19,098 nt of DNA from Stereum hirsutum FP-91666 SS1. Taxonomy: Eukaryota > Basidiomycota > Agaricomycetes > Russulales > Stereaceae. The notes beneath the pieces are model-generated. The model did no database searches and was not told where the DNA came from. It was given only the letters and a program-made list of their open reading frames with translations. Numbering within the stretch: position 1 is the stretch's first letter; each line of letters starts with the position of its first letter. The translations under genes were made by a program, and so were the position numbers. The stretch spans positions 30,209-49,306 of the forward strand of contig NW_006763151.1 in the NCBI RefSeq assembly GCF_000264905.1. Reading direction: 5' to 3'. Below, in pieces: positions 9,691 to 19,098 of the stretch.

Positions 9691-10442
9691 ATGACACTTC
9701 AACAAAGGTCAGTGAAATTGCCCTGCCATATTATTTCTCCATAACACCTAACAGCCAGGCAATATCGCGGCACACCCGCAAAAACATTCTGCGCAAATCA
9801 CTCGGGCGACGGAAAGTTGGAAAGGCTGAGCGGGCAATAATAGTCGCTGAAACAAAGCAGAAACTGGACAACAGGCGTGCGTGCGTACTCTCCATCTCAG
9901 TTTCATATCTCGTGTATACTCATATTGTGCAGCCTATACTATAGCACCATTGCGATAAAGTCTCGTGGTGTAACCAAGGATTCCCTGCGCAACGAAAGCT
10001 GCAGACTCCTAGAGGAAGCCAGCTGGGAAACACTCTCCGATCAGCTCTACCGCCTTCATTATATGACCAATCCCGCTGATCGCGATGAAGCACGTCAGGT
10101 TATGCTCCAGAACCTCGAGCGCACCCTTCAAGACGAGGTGTGTACTGCTCGCAAGGAGCTTGCTGCAGTCGATCAACAATCCCGGCGCTTCGACGTGGAT
10201 GAATTCGAGGCAGATAAGCATCGGCATCGTCGCAGTATTGCCGGGTATCATCAAGTCATCGAACTGTTGAAGCAAGGCGACGATGCCTTTAGGTGTGCAA
10301 TGCTGGACGGGGTCTTGATCTTCGAGGGCCACAGGTACGTGTTTCTAACGGTGCAGTGTCATTTACGCCTGGCCTCCAGCTGACTATCTCCCTACTCTAC
10401 AGTGTGAACAAACACCAGTTCCGAGTTCTCTACGGATGGTGA
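9691..10442 (+). CDS. Helical, probably coiled-coil protein of unknown function
   Basis: Exons: 9691-9707, 9755-9880, 9933-10334, 10403-10442 (194 aa); all junctions keep frame and introns are 47, 52 and 68 nt. The N-terminus is strongly basic (HTRKNILRKSLGRRKVGKAER). The middle (residues about 65-165) is highly charged with spaced Leu/Ile/Val, predicting long helices. The end is HQFRVLYGW. I do not recognise a family. Basic head plus helical body is compatible with a DNA-binding or dimerising accessory factor, which is inference. The start was chosen because it follows a C/T-rich leader and the first intron has a good GTCAGT donor, CCTAAC branch and CAG acceptor. The 17-nt first exon is the weakest part of the model. 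Confidence 0.6.
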
Positions 10443-11102
10443 AGGGTGCGCTTGTTGATGGATCTCGCTGCAAGTTTGGGTGATGCCGACGCCCTGAAGT
10501 CGAACCGTAGCTCCTAGTTGTCGCCATCCTGGCTGTAGAGTACTTACTCCTAGTACTTATATCACTCTATACTCCTCACCCACTGCACAGTATCGGGTTC
10601 GATGGATGGCTTTCTTTTTGGTCAAATTATTCACTGTGCACCGGATTATTGAGTGACCCAGAAATTTGGCGTGCGCTGAAACACAGCGGTGTTTAAAGTG
10701 GGGTCGGAGTATAGCGGGGGTATTTTACATCCGCCCCAGATCGCCGTCTCCCCACTTTCTCCCATTCCCAACCGCTCAAACCAAGGTGAGTATAATTTTT
10801 CCAACGCCTATGCACTCTCCCTTGTTGCCCCCTTCCTCTACATTTTTTCTTTATACTGCCGTTCCATGAGTACTCCCTTACCGTAGGCTAGTGCTGGAGC
10901 GGGCGTTCGGCTCCCTTAGCTGAGGTAGAGGTCCATCATGGGACGTGTTTTTCGCGTTTTTTTTTTTGCGTCTTATATTGTTTGCCTATCAATCCCTCAT
11001 ATCATCCGTATTGCTGTTTTGTTTGATGTTGATTCGCGTTCTCGCCTTTTTTTCTCGTTCTTTTGATCTTGCCAGCGACGCGCCGGGCCCCGGCTTCCAA
11101 AA
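10443..11102 (+). promoter_or_regulatory. Promoter and probable 5'UTR intron of the dioxygenase gene
   Basis: No coding gene is supported. A TTTAAAG at about 10692 and a GTATAG at about 10709 are possible core promoter elements, followed by a C-rich leader. A good donor (AAG|GTGAGT, intron from 10786) and an acceptor after a T-rich tract (TTGATCTTGCCAG, ending 11075) define a likely 290-nt leader intron. The following CCAAAAATGG gives the start at 11103 a favourable context. Confidence 0.4.
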
Positions 11103-13144
11103 ATGGACCGCATGGTGAGCAATTCCGACGCCGACACCGCACACGATGCCGACTAACCTTCTACACTGGTAGACGCGCAGTCTACGCGTGTTCTCGCCCT
11201 ATTTTCTCCCTGATCCACTGGAGGGCGTAGTCTCCGTGTGCGCCGGGTTTAATCTTCGCAACTCGATGCGACGCGCCGACATGAATGCACTGGCCGCGAA
11301 GGATCAGGACGACGCTGGCCTGCCACTCGACCTCTTGGATGCTGACGGTGCCGCCCCCTCTCCTCCCCTTCCCGCATCTTCGCACGTCGCTATCGCCGCT
11401 CTCATCATGAATGGCGTAGCGAATGTTATCGATATGTGCAGCGGTCAGACCCCATCGCCACTTCCTCGGCATCTGTAAACTCGGAACTTCCTCACTCGAT
11501 CAGCCCACTACCCGCATCCACTTCTTCGCCAATAGTGTCCAGCGCCTCTGCATCGGCCTCTCCTTCATTATCCACTCTGCCCACCGTGTACCCCTCGGAG
11601 CCTACTGCTTCGCCTTTGCCCTCTACCAGCACCTCTGCTACGGAGGGGCCATCTCTGTCCTCGATTCCACCAACACGACCCTCCAAGACCGGTAGAAACA
11701 AACGCGTTACGAACCGTCGTCGTCGGCAGAGGGAGGATGAGCGATCCGTCGAAGAAGAACACCAGGGACATCCGGCCACCAGGGAGCCGCTGTCTTTTCC
11801 GCAACGGTTAATCAAGAAGTATGGCGCGGTCAAGGAAACCGTCAAGGTGAGCTGGTTCTCGGTACCCGAGTTTGCACATGCCGTCGGTGCATTCATCGGG
11901 CTTCGAGTCTTTGAGGCCGCTAAGGGTGCGGGCTGGACGGCTGAAGAGCTGCTGAAAACGCAAGGGTTCACGTTGGTCAAATGGGATGGCAGGCAAGCTC
12001 CTTCTCTCCGTTTCCCCTTCGCGCGCTGTCGATTCTGATTCATTTTATTCTCAGAAAGAGCTTTGCACTGGTTGACAGCCTTGGCCACATCATTGCAAGG
12101 TGCATCGGCTTCCCGCCCGACCCGGATTGGACCTCGTACTGTGAAGGCGCGTGTGCGGCGATGGATCAGGCCCTCAAAAAGATGGCGACCCCTCAAAACG
12201 ATCCAAACGGCCGTCGTGGGTTGTTCGAGACAATATATACGGGCTTCTCTATGGGCGGCGGCCAGAGGGTGCGTCCTTTCACATCTCACATTATCTTCGC
12301 ATGCTTACTGCATTTTGTAGTGGCCCATGCCCATCGACATGAGGTCCGTGAAGAACAAGAGAACCGTTCAGGATCTCTGCCAAGATCCAAACATCCAGAG
12401 AATCGCGCATCATGGCAGCAGTGAGCGTTTTCCCTCTTGTTTCTTTTGTTGTTTTTATTTTTATCCTTGTTCTTGTTCTCTGTTTGTTTGTTTTCATCTA
12501 CTGACCCACGCACCCAGCATCCTACGCCTTCACGTCACCTAAGGCCTTCTCTTTTATCGACATGGTGCTCTCCTTCGTCGAGAAGAAGATCGAAAGCCTC
12601 GGACTCCCCTCCCTGTTCCGCCCCTTTCCATTCAGTGTCTTCCCCGCCGTCACATTCAACCTTGGATGGAATGTCTGGACCCACCTTCACCGCGACTACA
12701 ACAACCTGATCTTCGGCATGTGTGCGATCCACGCACTAGGACGGTATGATTATATGAAAGGTGGCCACCTCATCCTTTGGGATTGGAAGGTGGTGATCGA
12801 ATTCCCCCCCCGGCACAACAATCCTTATTCCGTCCTCCGCCGTAGCCCATGGAAATACCCCCCTCGCCGACCCGGAGACCGAGTTCCGCAAGTCGTTCAC
12901 CCAGTACGTTCCGGGCGGCCTTGTGCGTTGGTGGGCGTATGGATATCGGACGGCGGAGGAGTTCGAAGCGGAAGATCGTAAAGGCTGGGCAAAGATGCGC
13001 CGGGAAGCAGACACACGGTGGGAGGAAGCTTGCGGAATGTTCTCCAAGGTGGAGGATCTTCAATTGGACGTTTCTAACTACTTGTCTATCATTCCGGAGC
13101 CGGAGTCTGAGCTGGAGGGGCCTCTCGAGGATGAGAACGCGTAG
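11103..13144 (+). CDS. TET/JBP-like 2OG-Fe(II) dioxygenase, one frameshift
   Basis: Exons: 11103-11114, 11173-11435, 11504-11992, 12055-12268, 12321-12420, 12518-13144, with a +1 frameshift in the C run at 12804-12811. Family members oxidise 5-methylcytosine or thymine in DNA in the nucleus using 2-oxoglutarate and Fe(II). Visible signature: HRD metal motif (H417, D419) in THLHRDYNNLIFGMCAIHAL, then KGGHLILWD, VVIEFPP, and, only in the shifted frame, SSAVAHGNT (distal metal H470) and RKSFTQYVPGGLVRW with the likely 2-oxoglutarate-contacting arginine. The frameshift falls between the HRD motif and the distal histidine, so unshifted reading ends at 12981 without a complete active site. Without it the protein would be 567 aa, with a Ser-rich and Arg-rich N-terminal third. 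The intron at 11992/12055 uses a GC donor. The junction 11435/11504 is uncertain (alternative donor at 11475). It sits 370 nt upstream of the KDZ transposase, an association known in basidiomycetes. Confidence 0.82.
12804..12811 (+). other. C8 homopolymer carrying a +1 frameshift
   Basis: Seven Cs would keep the dioxygenase frame (EFPPGTTILIPSS); eight are present. Conserved-looking sequence resumes at once in the next frame and stays open to the stop at 13142-13144. A sequencing or assembly miscall is as likely as a true inactivating mutation. Confidence 0.85.
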
Positions 13145-13513
13145 TACAGTACATATTTCAATCAATACATCTCGTTTTGTTTCCAAAATCATGCGTGGGT
13201 GTGAGTGCTCGACTCGGACGTGCAATTACACCCCGAGTAAGTGCGCTGTTAAGCAGCAAAGCAACGGTGCGCCACACTTGCACAGGGAAACCCGACTTGT
13301 TGAATCTGCAAGCCTCAATATTTCAAATGACGCAGAGCCGTACCTTGCTACCATATAAGGAGAAAAGATGTGTTATTTGAATTTCGAGACTTCGGATGCA
13401 TGTGACTGACGCGACGCGTCGCGAAAGTCTGTTTGCCATCTCTTCGCTCTGCAAGAATCTTGTAATCCTCGCCTATCTCTCTGCTTTCGCCGTGCATACG
13501 CTGTGGATCGACT
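13145..13513 (+). promoter_or_regulatory. Promoter region of the KDZ transposase
   Basis: A TATA-like ATATAAGG occurs at 13353-13360, about 155 nt before the ATG. Between them is a perfect 12-bp palindrome, GCGACGCGTCGC (13411-13422), whose core ACGCGT is the binding site of the fungal G1/S factor MBF (MCB box). A C/T-rich leader follows. The assignments are by motif only. Confidence 0.4.
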
Positions 13514-16500
13514 ATGAAACGCGCTACAACTAGCAGATACCCTGGGAAGGAGGCCGAACGGCAGGCCGAATCAGCGGGGAGCAAAAGGCGAGGTGCCTCA
13601 TCCACGATGTCTCTCTCTACGGACCACCGACGCCTTATGTCACATACGAAGCCTGTAGAGCTTACTGCCAAGAAGGCCACACCTCTACCTACTAGAACTC
13701 CTCCCTCCGTGCTTGATTCAGTACTCAATCGATTGCGAGGACAGCCCTCAGCCGATCCTGACTCCGGCGATGCCTTTGAATTCGGGGCTAACCTCCATCA
13801 ATTCGAGCGGGACTTCTATGACTCCAATACAGGAGGCTTCGACGACGACTACGTGGAGACGAATGCAAGAGAAGATGACGAGGCAGGGGGTGGGGGTGTT
13901 CCAGCCGGTGTGGAGTCAGTGTCGGACCCTGACGCAGTCTGTGGGTTGGACGAAGAGGGGGTAGTTGTGTATCTGACAGACGAGGATGCACGAAAAGCCA
14001 GGAATTTTGCTTCAGTGAGTAATTTTCTGGTGTTTCTTCAAGCTCTCACCTGATTTTACTCTAGGACAATCCGCTCCTTTCTTGGCTCCCACACCGTCAA
14101 GAATACTTGGATGAATTCTTGCGTTATGAGGGCCGTGGGTATTGGGTCAAGGACACATGCTGTCCATCTTGTACCTCCGAAGACGCGTCGGCAGTCATTC
14201 GATGTTATGATTGCTTCGGCGGACAGTTGGTGTGCGAACAGTGTGCAGTCTCACACCATCAACTCAACCCGTTCCATCGCATCAAGGCGCGTGTCTTTCT
14301 GCTCTTTGTATGGCCACCTCTATCTTATATATATATTATCTCTTATCCAGCGCTGGAACGGTCTATATTTTACACCAGAGTCACTCGCGCATCTTGGCCT
14401 TGTGGTTCGATTGGGCCCCCATCGTCCTGGCTCCGAGTGTCCCACTGGGCAAACCCTGAGAGGTTTCACCGTCATCCACACGAATGGTATACATTCGGCC
14501 ACCATCGACGTTTGCCACTGTAGCGTCCAGGAAGTACACCCTCGCGTACAGCTTCTCCGCGCTGGTATATACCCCGCCACCGTTCTCTCGCCACAATCGG
14601 GCGCCACCTTTGCCGCTATGAAGCTTTTCCACCTCCTTTCGCTCCAGGGGAAGTTGACCGGATACGACTTTCTCCACACGCTAGAGCGTTACACTGACAA
14701 TACTGGCCTTTATCCCCCTCCGGTATGTTTATGAGCGTCCATGGTTTTGCCCAGCTGACGTTCTGTGGCGTCGGCCATTGTACGGATAGGGACGACTACC
14801 GGCATTTATGAACATGGCCAGGCAGTGGCGTCATCTCAAGATGGTCAAACGGGCAGGTCGAGGCCATGATCCAGCAGGGATCAAGGCTACTGTAGATGGC
14901 GAACTTGCGGTGAACTGTCCTGCATGTCCACAACCAGGCATCAACTTGCCCGCTGGATGGGATCAAGTGCCGAAGCGTGACCAGTAAGTTCATGACAGTT
15001 TTAGAGCACTTGAGTTGCTGAAATACCCTTATGTAGATGGCTATACCAACTAATACTGGCAATGGACGCAAACTTTCGACTCAAAAATCGACTCCGCACC
15101 AGTTCCCGAACGGACCCGGGCCTTGGCACGGGTTGGGCGTATTTCGTTCCAGAGGATGAGTATAAGAAGCACATCCTAAAATATGTTACTCAAGAAGAGG
15201 TACGTTCCGTAAATTATATTTCGCCGGCAAGAGCTCATATATGCACTCGTACTCAAGACGTCGGGATCTAGATAAGCACCTGCTCTGGTTTTGAAGCCCT
15301 GTCGAACGCGAACCAGAAGAACGCAAAGGGCCTTCGGTCTACGGGTGTCGGCGCAATCATCTGCGCTCGGCACTCTTTTTGGAGGCCTACCGGAATGGGT
15401 GATCTCCAAAAAGGAGAAAGGTATGCAACCCTTTCACATTGATTCAACCTTTCGCCTGATTCTCTCTACAGGTATTGCAACATGGACTTCGTTTACTGCT
15501 CCGGAACCAGAGGAACGCGGGTCCTCCGGATGTTAATCTCCTACGACGTCGTTTGCCAGTGGAAGATTCATTTCTACAGCAAACGGATCGACGGGATCCC
15601 TGCCCATATCCGTCCGACACTGGGTCCTGAGTCCGTCCAATACGCGGTCCCAAAGTTTCACCTTCCGCCTCACGAGGAGAAGTGTCAAGCGCCACATTCC
15701 CTGAACTTCAAGCCCGGAGCCGGCGAGACTGATGGGGAGGGTATTGAGCGCAACTGGGGGGTGACGTTGAATGGGGCTGCGCCGAGTACGAAGGAGATGG
15801 GTCCTGGGGCTCGGCATGACACGTTGGACGACCATTGCGGCCACGCAAACTGGCAGAAGCTGGTCAATCTTGGTCAGTGATTCATTAGTTGTCCCAGTTG
15901 TGCACCCTCTGACGCGAGATCTTATTCATCCAGCTTACCTTTTGGAACGCCGTCTTGAGAACGCGCTGGTGGAGGCCGAAGATCACATCGGCATCTTCGA
16001 AGAGTTCACGGCCGACCTCAACGAGGACCATGCGGACGAAGTGGCGAGGTGGCGAAGAACTGTTTTGGAGTGGGAGGATGGAGACATGAATGGTTCGAGC
16101 CCGTACGATCTAGACGGAGAAGGTGAGATATCAGTATTTATGAGTGATGATGGCAAACTAAATGTACTGCTTGCGATGGTGACGAGGCGGCACACTGATG
16201 AAGAGGCTGCACAAGTCCGGGAACGACACAACGTCATTCCTGGACGAAGTGCATTTATCCTCGAGGGTATTGCAATCGAGGACAGCCAGTACGTCCACTC
16301 GCACTCGTATTTTATTTGTATCCAACAGGTTTACTTCGGTCAGACGGGACTTAGCCACTCGCGCCAGGAAAATGCGGGCCAATCCCTCAAACACGCAGGC
16401 CGCCTCCTTCACCGATCAACAGACTCACCTTCTCCGGCGTATACAACGTTTCCGCAGCGACCAAGACACTCACATGCCCCGCACTGCAGCGCTCATCTCC

Positions 16501-17519
16501 CCCGAAGACAATCCTTCCGCCACCAGCCATACCACCCGCGCTCCCGAGACCATACAGTTATACATGCCGTCGAACATACCGGACACCATCCGGCCTGCAT
16601 ACTGCGACGGCGAGCTATGTGCCATGGAGAAGGACGTCCGATACGCATGCGCTATCGATGCCTTGGGAGAACTTCGAAGAGGCCTTCACCTTCGCGTGTA
16701 CATCAACAAGCTCAAGATCAAGAATATAACGGGCCAGCGGAACAATACCCGAGCACGGAGCATGCAGGAGACGATCGAGCTACGAATATCAGCTTCGGCC
16801 AGCAAGTATCGACAAGCCCGGAAGGCGTACATTTCATTGGTAGGAGAGGTGGAGGGGGCGCGATTGAAAGAGTTGAAGGCCGACGATGTGAAAGGGTTAG
16901 GGGAACGAGCAGTTGCCGAGCAGGAGAGAAGAGAGATCGAGGCCACTCGACACCGTGTCCGAGGGGATAGAGAAGGTGCTGGAGAATCGGGCGAGAGGGT
17001 GGTGGTTGTCCAGAACGAGCAGGCCACATCTGGGGAGAGCCGACGCCACATCTCCTGGCTGTGGTACCAAGGATGCTTGCAGTTCGACGATGGGGCCCTC
17101 TCAAAAGAAATGAATGATGGTACGTACCTATTAAGTACTTCGGCGTGTTCGAGAAATATTCTGATCTTTCGGGTTACACAGGGGTTCGCGTGGAATGGCT
17201 CAAAGCGAGGGCGAGAGCACAGCGTTGGGAAGAGGAGGTGCGTTTGCTTAGAGTCGAGATGGAGCGCACCCTTGTGACGTTCTCGCACATGTCGACGTGG
17301 TGGGAGGGGCGGACGGAGCGGACGGAGGCCTTGGCGGGAGAGAATCAGGACCCAGAGGTTTCCGTCGAACAGGAACTAAAGGAGGGTTTGCTTGCCTACG
17401 CGGGCGAGCATGCAGACATGTACCTTGGCCTGCGGGAGGCATTTGAGGAGAGGTGGATGGTTGTGCGCCAGGCGGCGCTGCTTTTCCTCGCACGCAAGTC
17501 CATTCTGGACGAGGCATGA
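13514..17519 (+). CDS. KDZ transposase with N-terminal CxC2 cysteine cluster
   Basis: Exons: 13514-14014, 14065-14286, 14351-14722, 14790-14983, 15037-15199, 15272-15420, 15472-15872, 15934-16288, 16329-17119, 17182-17519. Phases agree throughout and give 1161 aa with no internal stop. Residues 199-241 form the CxC2 cluster (CC-x2-C, RC-x2-CFGG, C-x2-C, then NPFHRI), a zinc-binding DNA-recognition domain associated with KDZ. The RNase H-fold core shows MDANFRL (D440), YDVVCQW (D559), VPKFHLPPHEEKC and TDGEGIERNWG (E623/E626), the likely acidic catalytic set. A CPAC pair lies at about 408-411. The remainder (about 670-1161) is long, charged and helical with SWLW and VEWLKARARA blocks, as in full-length relatives. 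It should cut and insert the element by binding its termini. The intron 14287-14350 appears to have a GC donor. Start at 13514 is the first ATG of the open frame. Confidence 0.92.
14158..14286 (+). other. CxC2 zinc-binding cluster within the KDZ transposase
   Basis: C199, C200, C203, C214, C217, C224, C227 and H231/H232 lie in one exon, followed by NPFHRIK, which continues as RWNG after the next intron. This spacing matches the CxC2-type cluster described next to KDZ cores and distinguishes this element from CxC1 and CxC3 types. Confidence 0.85.
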
Positions 17520-18437
17520 CCACGCTCGTGTTCAGGGGCTTGGATTCTTCGGTTTATTCGTTAATTGGGCGGGCATTTGTTTTTGTGGGGCGTTAGCATG
17601 TATATTTGAGCACGTGTAGTACAATTATTCTACGTAGGGGGACATCGCGTGGCATGGGGTGAAAGATTGAGAACGGGGAGGAGTAGATGGGGGATCGATA
17701 TGCGTAAAGTAAGGGCGGCATGGGTTGAATGTATGGAGGAAAGATCAATATGGATCCCGAAGAGTAAACGCTGACCAAAAAAAGTCCTTTTAACCGGAAG
17801 GTGAGGCGCGTCGAAGGGGACGTTAATGGCTGTTGGTATCAAAAAAAGAGAGCGCACGCACCAAAAAATAAGCCGGTTGTTATATTTATGCCTCAACATC
17901 CACCCATCCTGTTTGTACCCCGTGCAATCACCACGAAAGAAACCCGGGCGAGCGAGGGCAAGGCGATTGGTGGCGTATATGGACGATGCCGTTCTGGGCG
18001 GTTGAAGGATGTGTTCGTGGGAGAAGCGATGGCGGAGGAGGGGAAGAGGAATGTAGATGTGGAGGTGGGTGATGGCAGTGGCACCAGCGGTGGCGTAAGC
18101 GAGCACGATGGCGGCGACGAGGAATTGCGGGCGGCGTCAGAGACAAGGAGTAGAGAGAGAGGAGGAAGATGTCGGATGCGGAATACAGAAAGGTGAACTT
18201 TTGAGAAATAGTCGAAGGAGCGTGGCGTCACCTGCGACGATGCTGGAGAGGCGGGATAGAGGGCGGGATAGAGGGCGAAGTGAGCGGAAGGCGCGAGGAC
18301 TGCACGTGTAGCAACGACCCAAAATGGAAAGGCGCGGGCGCAAGCGCGAACAGCGAGCGCAATGTTTTGCAGCATTCGGAACGACGGGGAAGTGCCGGGG
18401 CAGTGGCCGGGCCCCAAGGGAGTAACTGAGAGGTGTA
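17520..18437. other. 3' region of the transposase and right subterminal DNA
   Basis: T-rich 3' untranslated sequence follows the stop. No gene is supported beyond it. Open frames such as 17893-18417 on - (174 aa, Ser/Pro-rich) and 17801-18196 on + show no domain and look compositional. A short exact tandem repeat, GCGGGATAGAGG twice, is at 18251-18274. This may be structural subterminal DNA; unlike 583-1297 on the left I see no similarity between the two sides beyond the terminal 111 nt. Confidence 0.45.
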
Positions 18438-18548
18438 CTCTTTATAAAGAGCTCCTGTGGAGACAGGTAGTATAAGGAGATGGACTCTTTGTAAAGAGTC
18501 CCAGGCTAACTACTGAGACTCTTTACAAAGACAGTACAGCTACGCCTG
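18438..18548 (-). repeat. Right terminal inverted repeat with three palindromes
   Basis: Read on -, it begins CAGGCGTAGCTGTACT and carries palindromes at 18517-18532, 18482-18501 and 18438-18451 (the last a perfect 14-bp CTCTTTATAAAGAG). From the element end their starts are at 14-17, 48 and 98 nt, against 14, 48 and 96 on the left. Confidence 0.75.
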
Positions 18549-18555
18549 TTACATC
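18549..18555. repeat. Candidate target-site duplication, right copy
   Basis: TTACATC, identical to 464-470 and at the matching 10-nt offset outside the TGTACT motif of the right terminus. Confidence 0.65.
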
Positions 18556-19098
18556 AGGAATTACCTAGCTCCCAACCCAATCTATGTGCTTGCTGATATT
18601 CTGAGCCACTTTATGCAATATGTGGATAGTTATAGCCTCACATGCCAGTTGTCCCTAGGAATGGCTGCCGCGGGGCTTGAATTTCTTTCTCGCTACTTCG
18701 CCGCTCGTTCTCTTCGGTTTCACTACTTTAAGTACAGTACTGAACAGTGACGAAGAGAAAAGCAGACCCTTGATGGGAGGTTGATAAGAAAAGGGACACG
18801 ATAGTTGAGTAGGCTCATGAAGAGTTGACAAACTGGGTGAATACAATTTTGACAGAAAGGAAGCTCGAATAGGAGCAATCTGGGAGAACATTTCCCTTTG
18901 TCCCACAGCAGAATCCATGATTATCTCAGTTGATCAGTATGCAACCACTATCCCTGGTCGTTTTGAACACATCCCATCTTTGTCGACCCATCTAAAGCGC
19001 ACCCAAAGGATGGTGCTTGGCTTTCGTCTTTGATCATGTGTAAATGGGCGTAAGTCATAAACATCTGAAGATCTGTCTCAGCCGCATGCTATTAGAGT
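18556..19098. other. Right flank outside the element; no gene seen
   Basis: Base composition returns to that of the left flank. The only sizeable open frame is 18655-18918 on - (87 aa), with no recognisable domain. I see no RNA gene, and no continuation of a gene interrupted at 463/18556 that I could demonstrate. Confidence 0.45.

Larger units (their letters stand above)
471..18548 (+). mobile_element. KDZ-class DNA transposon with cargo genes, about 18 kb
   Basis: The element is bounded by TTACATC direct repeats and by inverted termini of about 111 nt. It encodes a CxC2-KDZ transposase at its right end (13514-17519) and at least five further genes, all on +. One is a TET/JBP-like dioxygenase, a family known to travel with KDZ transposons in basidiomycetes. 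The transposase reads open across all its exons, so the copy could be autonomous or only recently silenced, although the dioxygenase has a frameshift. The ends come from my own pairwise reading of the two termini. A nested insertion, or ends lying further out, cannot be excluded. Confidence 0.75.

Noticed and set aside
11475..11503. GTAAAC donor with the 11503 acceptor in the dioxygenase gene
   Set aside because: It keeps frame but the intron would be only 29 nt; the 11436-11503 intron was preferred, and a longer one from 11475 to 11629 stays possible.
11492..12289. 265-aa open frame on the minus strand
   Set aside because: It is antisense to several exons of the dioxygenase gene, has no domain resemblance and crosses its introns; a shadow of GC-rich coding sequence.
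16123..16186. Possible extra intron in the transposase (GTGAGA donor)
   Set aside because: The only nearby AG gives a 64-nt intron that breaks frame, while reading through stays open into conserved-looking sequence.
17893..18417. 174-aa minus-strand open frame in the right subterminal region
   Set aside because: Ser/Pro-rich composition only, no domain, and it overlaps a short tandem repeat; not enough to call a gene.
1..19098. CRISPR arrays, rRNA, bacterial operon signals
   Set aside because: No regularly spaced repeats or rRNA-like sequence were seen, and the intron-rich genes show a eukaryote.

Overview
The window looks like genomic DNA of a filamentous basidiomycete, most likely an agaricomycete. 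Its genes are split by many 47-120 nt introns with GTRNGT-type donors and CTRAY branch sites, they follow pyrimidine-rich leaders, and the protein families are ones expanded in mushroom genomes. Gene models were built by hand by joining reading frames at splice sites that keep frame; no alignment or expression data were available.

The main result is that almost the whole window reads as one large DNA transposon of the KDZ (Kyakuja-Dileera-Zisupton) class, about 18.08 kb (471-18548). A 7-bp direct repeat, TTACATC, lies at 464-470 and 18549-18555, directly outside inverted termini of about 111 nt. Each terminus carries three short palindromes of the CTCTTT/AAAGAG type at nearly identical distances from the end. 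The outer flanks (1-463 and 18556-19098) contain nothing I can name.

Inside, every supported gene is on the + strand. In order: (1) a 305-aa protein with two RNase H1 N-terminal (hybrid-binding-like) domains (1298-2464); (2) a 1185-aa low-complexity protein of a type recurrent in agaricomycetes, with tryptophan-rich ends (3027-6932); (3) a short gene or relic containing a piece of a KDZ transposase core (7202-7790); (4) a 175-aa Cys/His protein with a very acidic tail (8272-8898); (5) a 194-aa helical protein (9691-10442); (6) a TET/JBP-like 2-oxoglutarate/Fe(II) dioxygenase, the family that oxidises methylated bases, broken by one extra C in a C8 run (11103-13144); (7) an apparently intact 1161-aa KDZ transposase with an N-terminal CxC2 cysteine cluster (13514-17519).

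KDZ transposons of basidiomycetes are known to travel with TET/JBP genes, so genes 6 and 7 fit an established association. The additional cargo, the symmetrical palindrome arrays and the duplicated hybrid-binding domain are the less familiar parts. A reasonable but unproved reading is a self-contained element encoding its own mobilisation (KDZ), its own DNA-modification control (TET/JBP) and nucleic-acid-binding accessory proteins.
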